Assembly (NCBI RefSeq): GCF_019083965.1
Contig: NZ_JAHRCY010000010.1
Location: 186,001 to 250,000, forward strand
DNA length: 64,000 nucleotides
From: Catellatospora tritici
GTDB lineage: Bacteria; Actinomycetota; Actinomycetes; Mycobacteriales; Micromonosporaceae
Reading direction: 5' to 3'
Below, in pieces: positions 1 through 7,710 of the stretch. A program made the position numbers and the translations under genes. How positions within the stretch are numbered: the stretch's first letter is position 1; the number at the start of each line of letters is the position of its first letter. The notes beneath the pieces are model-generated. The model searched no databases. It saw nothing but the letters and a program-made list of their open reading frames with translations, and was not told the DNA's origin.

Positions 1-105
1 CTCGCCGACGTGCCCGCGTGGCTGTCGGCCGGGGCGATCGCCGTCGGCATCGGCAGCGACCTCGACCGGCTGCCGCAGGTGTGGCACGAACTGGGCACCG
101 CATGA
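1..105 (+). CDS. KDPG aldolase, C-terminal end only (partial)
   Basis: The reading frame is open from the first base and encodes the last 34 residues of a protein, with the fragment VPAWLSAGAIAVGIGSDL. This resembles the end of bifunctional 2-dehydro-3-deoxy-phosphogluconate/4-hydroxy-2-oxoglutarate aldolases, whose last barrel strand and helix carry an AGAxAVGxGS phosphate-binding element. The enzyme splits KDPG into pyruvate and glyceraldehyde-3-phosphate. Its TGA overlaps the ATG of the next gene (ATGA), so the two are translationally coupled, and the next gene makes the aldolase substrate. Only the tail is visible; the pathway context is the main support. Confidence 0.72.
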   Translation, partial: LADVPAWLSAGAIAVGIGSDLDRLPQVWHELGTA

Positions 106-1037
106 GCTACGACGTCGTGGTCGTCGGCGAGCCGCTGCTGGAGTTCGCCGCGGCCGAGCCGCTGACCGAGGCGGTCACGTTCACGCTTGGCTTCTCCGGT
201 GACGCGCTCAACGCCGCCGTCGCCGCCGCGGCGGCCGGAGCGCGCACCGCGCTGCTGACCCGGCTCGGCACCGACGAACTCGCCGACCGGCTGGTCGCGT
301 TCCTGGCGGCGCGCGGCGTGGACACCGCACTGGTGCGGCGCGTCGGCGGCCAGACCGGCGGGTACGTCCTCGGCGCGGACCCGGCCGGGGTACGCGGCTT
401 CGCCTACCTGCGCGCGGGCAGCGCCGCCACCACCCTCGATCCGTCCGATCTGGACGACGAGGTGCTCGGCGCGACGAAGGCGCTGCTGTTCAGCGGGATC
501 ACCGCCGGGCTGTCCGAGTCGTGCGCGCGGACGGTGCGCGCGGCCGCGCGGCAGGTGCGGCAGTCCGGCGGCCACGTCGTGTACGACCCGAACTTCCGTC
601 CCCGGCTCACCACCGCCGAGCGGGCGAGCGCGCTCTTCGCCGAGCTCGCGTCCGACCTGACCGTGGCGCTGCCCTCGGCACCGGCCGACACGTCCGCGCT
701 GTTCGGCTGCGTGGACGCGGCGACCGCCGCCGGGCACGTGCACCGGCTCGGCGTGCCGTACGCGGTGATCACCCGCGGTGCCGACGGCCTGTACCTCTCC
801 GATCAGGGCCGGGGCCTGGATCTGCCGGTCGTGCCCGCGCCCGCGCTGGTCGACGCGACCGGGGCGGGCGACTGCTTCGCCGGGACCCTGACCGCCCGGC
901 TGGCACTGGGCGACGGGCTGCTCGACGCGACCCGGCTGGCCTCGGCCGCCGCCTCGCTGGCGCTGGGCGGCCGCGGCGGCACCGGCTTGGTACCCACCCT
1001 GGCCCAGACCCGCGCCCACCTCACCGCCTCCGCCTGA
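102..1037 (+). CDS. kdgK: PfkB-family sugar kinase, probable 2-dehydro-3-deoxygluconokinase
   Basis: This 311-residue protein has the ribokinase/PfkB fold. The C-terminal signature DATGAGDCFAG lies at residues 251-261, with the catalytic Asp at about 257, and the N-terminal half carries the family's GGx-type start (GEPLLEF) and substrate lid region. ATP-dependent phosphorylation of 2-keto-3-deoxygluconate to KDPG is inferred because the gene overlaps by 4 bp the end of a KDPG aldolase gene and is followed by a convergent IclR regulator, the standard arrangement of a hexuronate or gluconate Entner-Doudoroff branch. I chose the ATG at 102 over the longer upstream frame because it gives the ATGA overlap and the conserved N-terminus. 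Fructokinase is the alternative. Confidence 0.85.
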   Translation: MSYDVVVVGEPLLEFAAAEPLTEAVTFTLGFSGDALNAAVAAAAAGARTALLTRLGTDELADRLVAFLAARGVDTALVRRVGGQTGGYVLGADPAGVRGFAYLRAGSAATTLDPSDLDDEVLGATKALLFSGITAGLSESCARTVRAAARQVRQSGGHVVYDPNFRPRLTTAERASALFAELASDLTVALPSAPADTSALFGCVDAATAAGHVHRLGVPYAVITRGADGLYLSDQGRGLDLPVVPAPALVDATGAGDCFAGTLTARLALGDGLLDATRLASAAASLALGGRGGTGLVPTLAQTRAHLTASA

Positions 1038-1077
1038 CCGGCCCACCCGTCCTGCCCCACCTCGCTTGCCCGGCCCC

Positions 1078-1102
1078 GCCCGCCCCGTGCGTCGGGGCGG
1101 GC
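1078..1102. terminator. Hairpin between convergent kdgK and IclR genes
   Basis: A 9-bp perfect GC stem (GCCCGCCCC with GGGGCGGGC) encloses a 7-base loop. It lies 40 bp past the kinase stop and 72 bp from the convergent IclR stop. It has no T-tract, as is usual for actinomycete terminators, and may serve both strands. Confidence 0.5.
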
Positions 1103-1173
1103 CGATGATCGTAGTTTGCGGTCAGCCCAGGCACTCGCACCCGAGCAGACGACCGCGACCGCGACCGACGATC

Positions 1174-1932
1174 CTAGGCGGGCGAGCCGAGTGAGGCGGA
1201 GATGCGCTCCGCCGCGGCGCGTACCTGCGCGCCCAGGGCGGGCACCCGCTCGGCGGGCAGCTCCAGCACCAGCGCGGAGGCGCTGACCGCACCGACGACC
1301 CTGCCCTCGGTGCCGGTCACCGCCGCCGCCACGCAGCGCAGGCCCGGCTCGTTCTCCTCGTCGTCGACGGCGTAGCCGTCCACGCGCACCTGCTCCAGGG
1401 CTGCGAGCAGCGGCTTTACCCCGGACGCGGTGCGCGGGGTGTGCCGGGGCAGGCCGGTGCGGGCGGCCAGTTCGCGCACCTGCGCGTCGGGCAGCCGCGC
1501 CAGGATCGCCTTGCCGATCGCGGTCGAGTGCAGGTCGAGGCTCTGCCCGACCCGCGAGCGCATGTCGTACGGCTGCGGACCGGCGATCTTGTCGGCGTAC
1601 ACGGCGCGGTCGCCGTCGTGCAGGCCGAGGTGGACGGTGAACCCGGTGCGGTCGCGCAGCGCTTCGAGCTCCGGCCGGGCGGCCCGGGTCGGGTCCAGTG
1701 CCCCCATGACCCGTCCGGCCAGCGCCAGCACCCGGGGGCCGGGCAGGTAGCCGCCGTGCCCGTCGGCGGCGGCGAACCCGCGCGCCACCAGCGACTGCAG
1801 GATGCGGTGCACGGTGGACTTCGGCAGCCCGGTCGCGGCGGCCAGCTCGGCCAGCCGCTGGTGCCCGGCCAGCGCCTCCAGCACCGACAGCACCTTGTCG
1901 GCGGCGCCGCCCGCGTTGCCGCTGCTGGTCAT
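1174..1932 (-). CDS. IclR-family transcriptional regulator
   Basis: A 252-residue protein has the two IclR domains. A winged helix-turn-helix covers about residues 10-70, including LAAATGLPKSTVHRILQSL, and an effector-binding GAF-like domain covers about 75-248. Family members usually repress or activate small catabolic operons in response to sugar acids or aromatic acids. It converges on the KDG kinase/KDPG aldolase genes, so a KdgR-like role (sensing KDG or KDPG) is likely but inferred. The 144 bp upstream of its start contain two nested inverted repeats that could be its own operator. The ATG at 1932 is followed by a short unstructured lead, as in other family members. Confidence 0.85.
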   Translation of the reverse strand: MTSSGNAGGAADKVLSVLEALAGHQRLAELAAATGLPKSTVHRILQSLVARGFAAADGHGGYLPGPRVLALAGRVMGALDPTRAARPELEALRDRTGFTVHLGLHDGDRAVYADKIAGPQPYDMRSRVGQSLDLHSTAIGKAILARLPDAQVRELAARTGLPRHTPRTASGVKPLLAALEQVRVDGYAVDDEENEPGLRCVAAAVTGTEGRVVGAVSASALVLELPAERVPALGAQVRAAAERISASLGSPA

Positions 1933-2005
1933 GGCTCGCAGCCTATCGGCCGCCCGACCGGGCGCCTACGGCACCACCTGGGCCCGCCGGTTTTCCATAA
2001 ACGGT

Positions 2006-2053
2006 GGCCTATCTCAAAGACTTTTCGTGGATCGAAATAGTCGTCATAGGCCA
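2006..2053. promoter_or_regulatory. Nested inverted repeats upstream of the IclR gene
   Basis: An outer 8-bp inverted repeat (TGGCCTAT at 2005-2012, ATAGGCCA at 2046-2053) encloses an inner one (TTTCG at 2023-2027, CGAAA at 2033-2037, 5-bp spacer). The stretch is AT-richer than its surroundings and lies between the hypB stop and the IclR start, both on the minus strand. It could be the IclR autoregulatory operator and promoter; a hypB terminator is less likely because the long spacer would make a weak hairpin. Confidence 0.35.
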
Positions 2054-2076
2054 GCGTCTATGGCAAAGCGTGGAGG

Positions 2077-2838
2077 TCAGGCCGCGGCTGCCGCCGGAAC
2101 CTGCGCTCGCAGCCAGTCGACCCAGGCGTCGACGCCCTCGCCGGTGCGGGCGCTCAGCCGTAGCGTCCGCGTGTCCGGGTTCACCGCGCGCAGGTTGGTC
2201 AGGAACGCGTCCAGGTCGAAGTCCAGGTACGGCAGCAGGTCGATCTTGTTGATCAGGACGAGCTCCACCGACCGGAACATCACCGGATACTTCAGCGGCT
2301 TGTCCTCGCCCTCGGTGACGGCGTACACCATGGCGCGGGCGGCCTCGCCGACGTCGAACTCGGCCGGGCAGACCAGGTTGCCCACGTTCTCGATCAGCAG
2401 CAGGTCGAGGTCGGCCAGCGGCAGCCGGGGCAGCGCGGAGCGGACCATCGGGGCGTCCAGATGGCACTCGCCACCGAACCCGTTGCTGGTGTTGACCAGC
2501 GCGATCGCCGCCCCGAGCCCGCCCAGCCGGTCGGCGTCGATGCTGGTATGGATGTCGCCCTCCAGCACCCCTACGCGTACGCCGTCCAGCCGCCGCAACG
2601 TCTGGCGCAGCAGCGTGGTCTTGCCCGCGCCGGGGGAGGACATCACGTTGACGGCGTGCACGCCGTGGGCGGCGAAGTCGGCGCGGTTGGCGGCGGCGGT
2701 GCGGTCGTTCTCGCCGAAGATGCGCTCCAGCACCTGGATCCGCTGCGCGCCCGTGGCGTAGCCGCTGTGGTCGTGGGCACCGCCGTCGTGGCTGTGTGCG
2801 GTGCCGTCGTCGTGGCGGTGGAACCGGCCCATCGTCAT
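2077..2838 (-). CDS. hypB: Hydrogenase/urease nickel-incorporation GTPase HypB
   Basis: A 253-residue SIMIBI-class GTPase. An N-terminal His/Asp-rich metal-binding stretch (residues about 6-26, nine histidines) is followed by a P-loop SSPGAGKTT at 67-75, the metal-site motif GECHLDA, and the NKID base-recognition motif. HypB hydrolyses GTP to deliver Ni(II), with HypA, into [NiFe]-hydrogenase large subunits. Its ATG overlaps the hypA stop by 4 bp, so the pair is an operon. No hydrogenase subunit, hypC-F or urease gene is visible in this window, so the client enzyme must be elsewhere. The His-rich N-terminus suggests an added nickel-storage function. Confidence 0.95.
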   Translation of the reverse strand: MTMGRFHRHDDGTAHSHDGGAHDHSGYATGAQRIQVLERIFGENDRTAAANRADFAAHGVHAVNVMSSPGAGKTTLLRQTLRRLDGVRVGVLEGDIHTSIDADRLGGLGAAIALVNTSNGFGGECHLDAPMVRSALPRLPLADLDLLLIENVGNLVCPAEFDVGEAARAMVYAVTEGEDKPLKYPVMFRSVELVLINKIDLLPYLDFDLDAFLTNLRAVNPDTRTLRLSARTGEGVDAWVDWLRAQVPAAAAA

Positions 2839-3179
2839 ATCTCCGCTAGGTCGAGGGCGAGCAGCAGGAACTCCTCGCCGGTGAGCACGGTCAGCGAGAA
2901 GCCGCCGCAGCCGTGGCAGACGAACAGGGGCGGATCGGGGTCGATCCGGCTGACATGGCCGCAGTCGGCGCAGGAGACGGTGGCGTCGACGGTCTCGATC
3001 TCCAGCCGCGAGCCGTCGAGGACGGTCTCGGCGATGACCATGCGCCAGCAGAAGGCCAGGGTGTCCGGGACGATCTGCCGCAGGCGCCCGATCCGCAGGC
3101 TGATCGTGGTGACCGGGCGGTCGCCCGCGCGCTGGGTGACGAGGTCGGCCAGCGCTGCGCAGACCGACAGCTCATGCAT
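2835..3179 (-). CDS. hypA: Hydrogenase maturation nickel metallochaperone HypA
   Basis: A 114-residue HypA/HybF protein of normal length. It begins with the diagnostic MHE (His2 is the nickel ligand) and has a zinc site formed by Cys70-x2-Cys73 and Cys88-x2-Cys91. HypA passes nickel to the hydrogenase precursor in complex with HypB, which is encoded immediately downstream with a 4-bp overlap. The 418 bp upstream are non-coding and hold its promoter. No hydrogenase genes lie nearby, so this is an orphan hypAB pair within the window. Confidence 0.95.
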   Translation of the reverse strand: MHELSVCAALADLVTQRAGDRPVTTISLRIGRLRQIVPDTLAFCWRMVIAETVLDGSRLEIETVDATVSCADCGHVSRIDPDPPLFVCHGCGGFSLTVLTGEEFLLLALDLAEI

Positions 3180-3597
3180 CGGCGTACGTGTACGAGATGT
3201 CCTTGAAATCCATCATGCGAAGTTATACCTGAATGCCGTTTTCGGGGCAACGACCAGCCGTCGTCACGCCGTCCGGCGGCGCGCGCGGCAGTGCCCGAAG
3301 TCATCCCACGAATGGCGCCGGAATTCCGACAGTAAACCGGGTGAAGTGCGATCGAAAAGCTCATCGATGACCTTCGCAATGTGTCACCACCTGGCGATAC
3401 AGCGCGATCTAGCAGTCGAGGGTCGGCAATGGCGGTCGGTTGTGCGCCATTGTCCGAACGGTCACATCGCGGCCCGCGCTCTTGCTTCAAAGGCTCGGCG
3501 GGACAAGGCTTTCCCCGACATCCGGCACCGTGTCCATTCCGTAGCGACGGCGTGAGGCGGTGCCGTCTTCTGTATCAGCGCCCGGTGGGAGAAACCT
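3180..3597. other. Divergent intergenic region between hypA and the secreted propeller gene
   Basis: There is no convincing gene here: the open frames lack ribosome sites and the expected GC bias. The stretch presumably carries two divergent promoters. A short hairpin (GACGGC at 3546-3551 with GCCGTC at 3562-3567) lies about 30 bp before the GTG start of the downstream gene, inside its likely 5' leader. No riboswitch consensus was recognised. Confidence 0.5.
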
Positions 3598-6141
3598 GTG
3601 AGACTTGGTCGGATCATGGTGGCCGGGGCGTGTGTCCTGGCGACCACACTCTGGGGGGTGGGTCCTGCGGCGGCGGTGCAGCCGGCGCACTCGACGATCC
3701 CCTCGGCCGTACCGTCGACCGCGACCCCGAACATCAACGACGGCACCGTCAACGCGATCGTGAAGGTGGGTGGCAAGGTCTTCGTCGGCGGCACGTTCAC
3801 CGGCGTGACCGACCGCGGTCCGGGCACCAACTACGCCAAGCCGTACCTGTTCGCGTTCGACGCGAACACCGGCCTGGTCGACGCCACGTTCGCCCCGAAC
3901 ATCAACGACGAGGTCCTGGCCCTGGCCCCCGGGCCGGTCGCCGACACCGTCTACGTCGCGGGCCGGTTCACCGGCGTGAAGTCGGGCGGCTGGAGCAGGC
4001 TGGTGCTGCTCAGCACCGTCGACGGCGCAGTGGTCACCACCTTCAAGGCGCCGGCCATGAACGGCGCGGTCACCGCGGTCAAGCAGTTCGGCAGCCGGCT
4101 GCTGGTCGGCGGCTTCTTCACCACCGTCGGCGCGGCCACCCGCTACGGCCTGACCACGCTCGACGCGAGCACCGGCACCTTCGACACCTTCGCCGACATC
4201 GCGCTGACCGGACACCACAACTACAACGGCAGCGGCGCCAACTCCTCGGTCGGCCCGACCGATCTGGACATCACCCCCGACGGCACCCGCGCCGTCGTCA
4301 TCGGCAACTTCAAGACCGCGGGCGGCGGCGACTACGACCAGGTCGTCCAGCTCGATCTGACCGGCGCGACCGCGACCGTCGCGAGCTGGCACACCAACCG
4401 GTTCGACGACGTCTGCAACCGGGGCGCCTTCGACAAGTGGGTGCGCGACGTCGACTACTCCCCGGACGGCAACTACTTCGTCGTCGTGAACACCGGCGGA
4501 CCGTACGGCAGCGGCTCGCTGTGTGACAGCGCCTCGCGCTGGGAGACCTGGACCACCGGCGTCAACCTGCAGCCGACCTGGGTCGACTGGACCGGCGGCG
4601 ACACGCTGCTGTCGGTGGCGGTCACCGGCGCCTCCGTGTACGTCGGCGGCCACCAGCGCTGGATGAACAACAGCTCCGGCGGCGACTCCGCCCAGCAGGG
4701 TGCCGTGGCCCGGCCGGGCCTGGCCGCGCTGGAGCCGGTCAGCGGCGTGCCGCAGACGTGGAACCCGGGCCGCCACCCGCGCGGCGTCGGCGCCTCGGCC
4801 CTGTACGCCACCGCCGACGGCCTCTACGTCGGCTCCGACACCGAGTACATCGGCAACTTCGACTACATGCGTGGCCGGATCGCCTACTTCCCGCTGGCCG
4901 GGGGTTACACCCCGCCTGCCGGGGTCGTCGGCGACCTGCCGACCGACGTGCACTTCCCGAACAGCACCGTGCCGTACACCGCGGGCGACGTGCTCTACCG
5001 CGTGAACGCGGGCGGCCCGCAGCTCGCCGCCACCGACGGCCGCCTGCCCTGGGCCGCCGACACCGACGACGCGCCGAGCCCGTTCCACAACACCGGCGGC
5101 ACCGCGAACACGGTCACCTCGAACACGATCACCCTCGACGCCTCGGTTCCGGCGGGCACCCCGCCCGCCGTCTTCGACGACCTGCGCTACGACGGCTCGG
5201 CCGCGCCCGAGATGACCTGGTCGTTCCCGGTCGCGACCGGTACGCCGGTGGAGGTGCGCCTGTCCTTCGTCGCCCGCGACTGGGTCTACCACCTGCCCGG
5301 TGACCGGGTCTTCGACGTCAGCATCGACGGCGCCCTGGTCGCCAACGACTACGACACCGTGGCCCAGGTCGGCTACCGGGTGGCCCAGACGCTGACGTTC
5401 CCGGTGACCAGCGACGGCTCGATCGACATCAGCTTCGCCCACGTCGCCCAGGACCCGGGCATCGAGGCGATCGAGATCGTGCGCACCACCTCGGGCACGG
5501 GCCCCGGCCTGGCCAAGCGGTCGTACGACGGCGTCACCACGGCCGGCGCGCTCACCGCCGTCGGCGGCGCGGACGGCACCGTGTGGGCGAACCTGCGCGG
5601 CGCGTTCCTGGTGGACGACAAGCTGTTCTACGGCATGTCGAACAGCAACATGTACGTCCGCTCCTTCGACGGCGTCAACCTCGGCCCGGCGGCGCTGCTC
5701 AACCCGCACTCGGACCCGAGGTGGGACGGCGTGCCGACCCTGTCCGGCACGTCGGTCTACACCGGCGTCAAGTCCGGCCTGTACGGCGAGCTGCCCAACG
5801 TGCGCAGCATGTACTACACCAACGGGAAGCTGTACTACACCATCGCCGGGTCGAACGCCCTGTTCTGGCGCTGGTTCAGCCCCGACAGCGGCATCGCCGG
5901 CTCGGTGCGCAACCAGATCAACGGCAGCGGCAACTCCAGCGCCCTGGAGAACCTGTCCAACAACTCGGGCGTGCTGTTCGTCTCCGGCGGCTACGCCTGG
6001 TGGTCGCGCGGCGGCACCGACGGTCGCCTGATCAAGCGGGCCTTCGACGGTACGGCCTTCACCGGCTCCGCCGTCGCGGTCAGCGGCCCCGGCCTCGACG
6101 GCACCGACTGGCGCTCGCCGGGCGCGTTCCTGCGCGGCTGA
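3598..6141 (+). CDS. Secreted beta-propeller and malectin-domain protein
   Basis: An 847-residue exported protein starts at a GTG. A signal peptide (residues about 1-26, hydrophobic core then GPAAA) precedes repeats of the delta-60/propeller type, for example VGGTFTGV, VAGRFTGV and VGGFFTTVG at about 60-176. A malectin-like carbohydrate-binding domain covers about residues 451-626, starting near VHFPNS and ending near DPGIEAIEIV. A second repeat-rich region fills 627-847. Proteins of this kind are extracellular and probably bind or remodel polysaccharide; no glycosidase active site was recognised, so catalysis is not claimed. It is monocistronic, with a long upstream region and a strong hairpin 12 bp downstream. 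Confidence 0.75.
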   Translation: MRLGRIMVAGACVLATTLWGVGPAAAVQPAHSTIPSAVPSTATPNINDGTVNAIVKVGGKVFVGGTFTGVTDRGPGTNYAKPYLFAFDANTGLVDATFAPNINDEVLALAPGPVADTVYVAGRFTGVKSGGWSRLVLLSTVDGAVVTTFKAPAMNGAVTAVKQFGSRLLVGGFFTTVGAATRYGLTTLDASTGTFDTFADIALTGHHNYNGSGANSSVGPTDLDITPDGTRAVVIGNFKTAGGGDYDQVVQLDLTGATATVASWHTNRFDDVCNRGAFDKWVRDVDYSPDGNYFVVVNTGGPYGSGSLCDSASRWETWTTGVNLQPTWVDWTGGDTLLSVAVTGASVYVGGHQRWMNNSSGGDSAQQGAVARPGLAALEPVSGVPQTWNPGRHPRGVGASALYATADGLYVGSDTEYIGNFDYMRGRIAYFPLAGGYTPPAGVVGDLPTDVHFPNSTVPYTAGDVLYRVNAGGPQLAATDGRLPWAADTDDAPSPFHNTGGTANTVTSNTITLDASVPAGTPPAVFDDLRYDGSAAPEMTWSFPVATGTPVEVRLSFVARDWVYHLPGDRVFDVSIDGALVANDYDTVAQVGYRVAQTLTFPVTSDGSIDISFAHVAQDPGIEAIEIVRTTSGTGPGLAKRSYDGVTTAGALTAVGGADGTVWANLRGAFLVDDKLFYGMSNSNMYVRSFDGVNLGPAALLNPHSDPRWDGVPTLSGTSVYTGVKSGLYGELPNVRSMYYTNGKLYYTIAGSNALFWRWFSPDSGIAGSVRNQINGSGNSSALENLSNNSGVLFVSGGYAWWSRGGTDGRLIKRAFDGTAFTGSAVAVSGPGLDGTDWRSPGAFLRG

Positions 6142-6153
6142 CCCACTCTCCGA

Positions 6154-6210
6154 AGTTGCCGGGCAATCGGGCGTGTCGTGCGCCGTCATTCGCCCGATTG
6201 CCCGGCAACT
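6154..6210. terminator. Perfect 20-bp inverted repeat with 17-base loop
   Basis: The arms at 6154-6173 and 6191-6210 are exact reverse complements (left arm AGTTGCCGGGCAATCGGGCG). It starts 12 bp after the propeller gene stop and ends 31 bp before the next start. It has no T-tract. The stem is longer and less GC-extreme than the other terminators here. It resembles the element at 33754-33815 in architecture but not in sequence. Confidence 0.6.
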
Positions 6211-6241
6211 CCAGCGGCGGCCCGAGTGGCATGATCAACGG

Positions 6242-6883
6242 ATGGAAGCCGCCGCCAAACCCTCCCTCGACCAGGTCCGCCGGTTCCACCTGGACAGGCT
6301 GAACGACATCCTGCGCCGCACGCCGCTGTGGGGCGGCGAGACGGCGCTGCGGTTGGTGGGCGACTCGTTGGCGTTCATCGACGGGCTCGAACACGCTTGG
6401 AAGGACGAGTACGAACGGCTGAGGGCCAGGGGCGGTGCGAACGCCCTCGGCGTGCGGGGCGCCTTCGGGCAGCACGTCTACGACGGGGCGAGCGACACTG
6501 CGGCATCATCGGTGTACGCCGAGTTCGCCTGGCGCCACGGCTGGCTGGAGCCCGACCGGACCCTCGCGGATCCGGACTACCGGCGCCTGCGCGAGGAGGT
6601 GGCGTGCTGGTCGGACCGCGACCACGACCTCGATGAGGTCAACGCGGAGTTCGGGCCGCCGTCGGTCCTGTTCGGCCCGAACGGACCGAGCAGCGCCAAG
6701 ACATTGGCCTACGCCCCGGCCAGCCGCGAGCAGGACCTGGTGGCGTTCCACTTCGATGACGCCGGCGGATCGCGGCCCGGCCGGTCGGCGGTCCTGCTGG
6801 CCGTCCGGCTGGGCCATGGTCGCTTCCCCCAGGCGATGGTCTACACGCCCCTGGGCCGGGCATACCTGGACGATCCGCAGTAG
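6242..6883 (+). CDS. Hypothetical protein, 213 aa
   Basis: I do not recognise a family. The protein is soluble and acidic, with a charged helical first third (residues about 1-60) and a C-terminal part rich in beta-type segments such as RSAVLLAVRLGHGRFPQAMVY. The ATG at 6242 is preferred because the longer frame would run through the inverted repeat at 6154-6210. Codon third positions are somewhat less GC-biased than in neighbours. It has no operon partner: the next gene is convergent, 13 bp away. Confidence 0.6.
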   Translation: MEAAAKPSLDQVRRFHLDRLNDILRRTPLWGGETALRLVGDSLAFIDGLEHAWKDEYERLRARGGANALGVRGAFGQHVYDGASDTAASSVYAEFAWRHGWLEPDRTLADPDYRRLREEVACWSDRDHDLDEVNAEFGPPSVLFGPNGPSSAKTLAYAPASREQDLVAFHFDDAGGSRPGRSAVLLAVRLGHGRFPQAMVYTPLGRAYLDDPQ

Positions 6884-6896
6884 CGAGGTGGTTCGC

Positions 6897-7229
6897 TCAG
6901 GCGGCCAGCGCCAGGCCGTAATTGTGCCCGGCCTTGCGTACGTGCCAGGTGCCGTGCACGACGCCCCGGTCGATCACCTTCGCCGTGAGCAGGTCACCGA
7001 GGTCGCTGAGGAACATCGGGTACAGCCGCCCGTCTGTTGCCCGCCAGACCACGTACGCCGCCGAGCGGCCGCGCTTGATCTCGACCATGGTCAGCGTCGT
7101 CTCGAAGGCCCGGTTGTGCTGCCAGCGCTGTTCGGCTGCCCGGTAGCCGTGCGCGAGGCTCGGATAGTGCTCCAGGTTGCCGTCCGGGTCCACGGGATAG
7201 CGCAGCAGGTTGTTGGTCTTGGGCGTCAT
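6897..7229 (-). CDS. Hypothetical protein, about 110 aa
   Basis: A small soluble protein begins MTPKTNNLLRYPVDPDGNLE and ends in a region with GTWHVRKAGHNYGLAL. I do not recognise it. The pattern of short beta-strands (TTLTMVEIKRGRSAAYVVW, GRLYPMFLSDL) suggests a compact alpha/beta fold. The start is uncertain: ATG 7229 or ATG 7241 both fit, and neither has a clear ribosome site. It is divergent from the DGPF/ECF42 operon and shares its 130-bp promoter region. Confidence 0.55.
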   Translation of the reverse strand: MTPKTNNLLRYPVDPDGNLEHYPSLAHGYRAAEQRWQHNRAFETTLTMVEIKRGRSAAYVVWRATDGRLYPMFLSDLGDLLTAKVIDRGVVHGTWHVRKAGHNYGLALAA

Positions 7230-7287
7230 GACAGAGATCATGGCGGAGCGGTGTGACACCGATCTCCTGAGATTTCGGCGTACGGTC

Positions 7288-7313
7288 TGTCGAATTCGCG
7301 CGACGTGTTCGAC
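7288..7313 (+). promoter_or_regulatory. Candidate ECF42-type promoter of the DGPF-sigma operon
   Basis: TGTCGA (7288-7293) and CGAC (7310-7313) are separated by 16 bp and end 46 bp before the operon's first ATG. As I recall, the published ECF42 promoter signature is TGTCGA at -35 and CGA/TC at -10, which is what is seen here. This would make the operon autoregulated by the sigma factor it encodes. The sequence match is direct; function is inferred. Confidence 0.6.
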
Positions 7314-7359
7314 GTAACGGCGTAGGACTCCGGAACTCGAAGCAGGAAGGCAGCTCAAC

Positions 7360-7710
7360 ATGGCTCAGTACGCGGTTCTGATCTACGCCGGCGACTCCGC
7401 CCACCGCTCGGACGCCACCGCGCAGGACACCGCCCCGCACGACCGGCACGCCGAGGAGCTGGAGCGCTCCGGTGCCATGATCGCGGCGTACGCGCTGACG
7501 CCCCGGGACCTGGCCACCTCGGTCCGCGGCGATGTCATCACCGACGGCCCGTTCCTGGACGCCAAGGAGATCGTGGCCGGTTTCTACCTCCTTGAGGCAC
7601 CCGACCTCGACGCCGCGCTGGCGATCGCCAGGCTCAACCCGGTGTGCCGGCTGGGCGGCGGGGTCGAGGTGCGCCCCGTCGCCGGTGGCGGGTTCGTGCA
7701 GCGCGGATGA
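7360..7710 (+). CDS. YCII-related DGPF-domain protein
   Basis: A 116-residue protein of the YCII/DGPF family. It has the opening strand MAQYAVLIY and the name-giving ITDGPFLDAKE motif at about residues 58-68, followed by the helix of the ferredoxin-like fold. These small dimeric proteins have no established reaction; they are the usual genomic and regulatory partners of ECF42 sigma factors. A good ribosome site (AGGAAGG) precedes the ATG. Its stop overlaps the sigma gene start by 4 bp (ATGA), and an ECF42-like promoter lies 47 bp upstream, so it is probably the main regulated product of the sigma factor next door. Confidence 0.88.
   Translation: MAQYAVLIYAGDSAHRSDATAQDTAPHDRHAEELERSGAMIAAYALTPRDLATSVRGDVITDGPFLDAKEIVAGFYLLEAPDLDAALAIARLNPVCRLGGGVEVRPVAGGGFVQRG

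Noticed and set aside
3180..3597. A possible riboswitch leader for the propeller gene.
   Set aside because: A GGGTGAA-like string exists, but no complete aptamer consensus was found.
3487..6189. A 900-codon antisense frame across the propeller gene.
   Set aside because: Long antisense frames are common in GC-rich genes; the composition is Arg/Gly/Ala/Val and the plus-strand protein has a signal peptide and domains.
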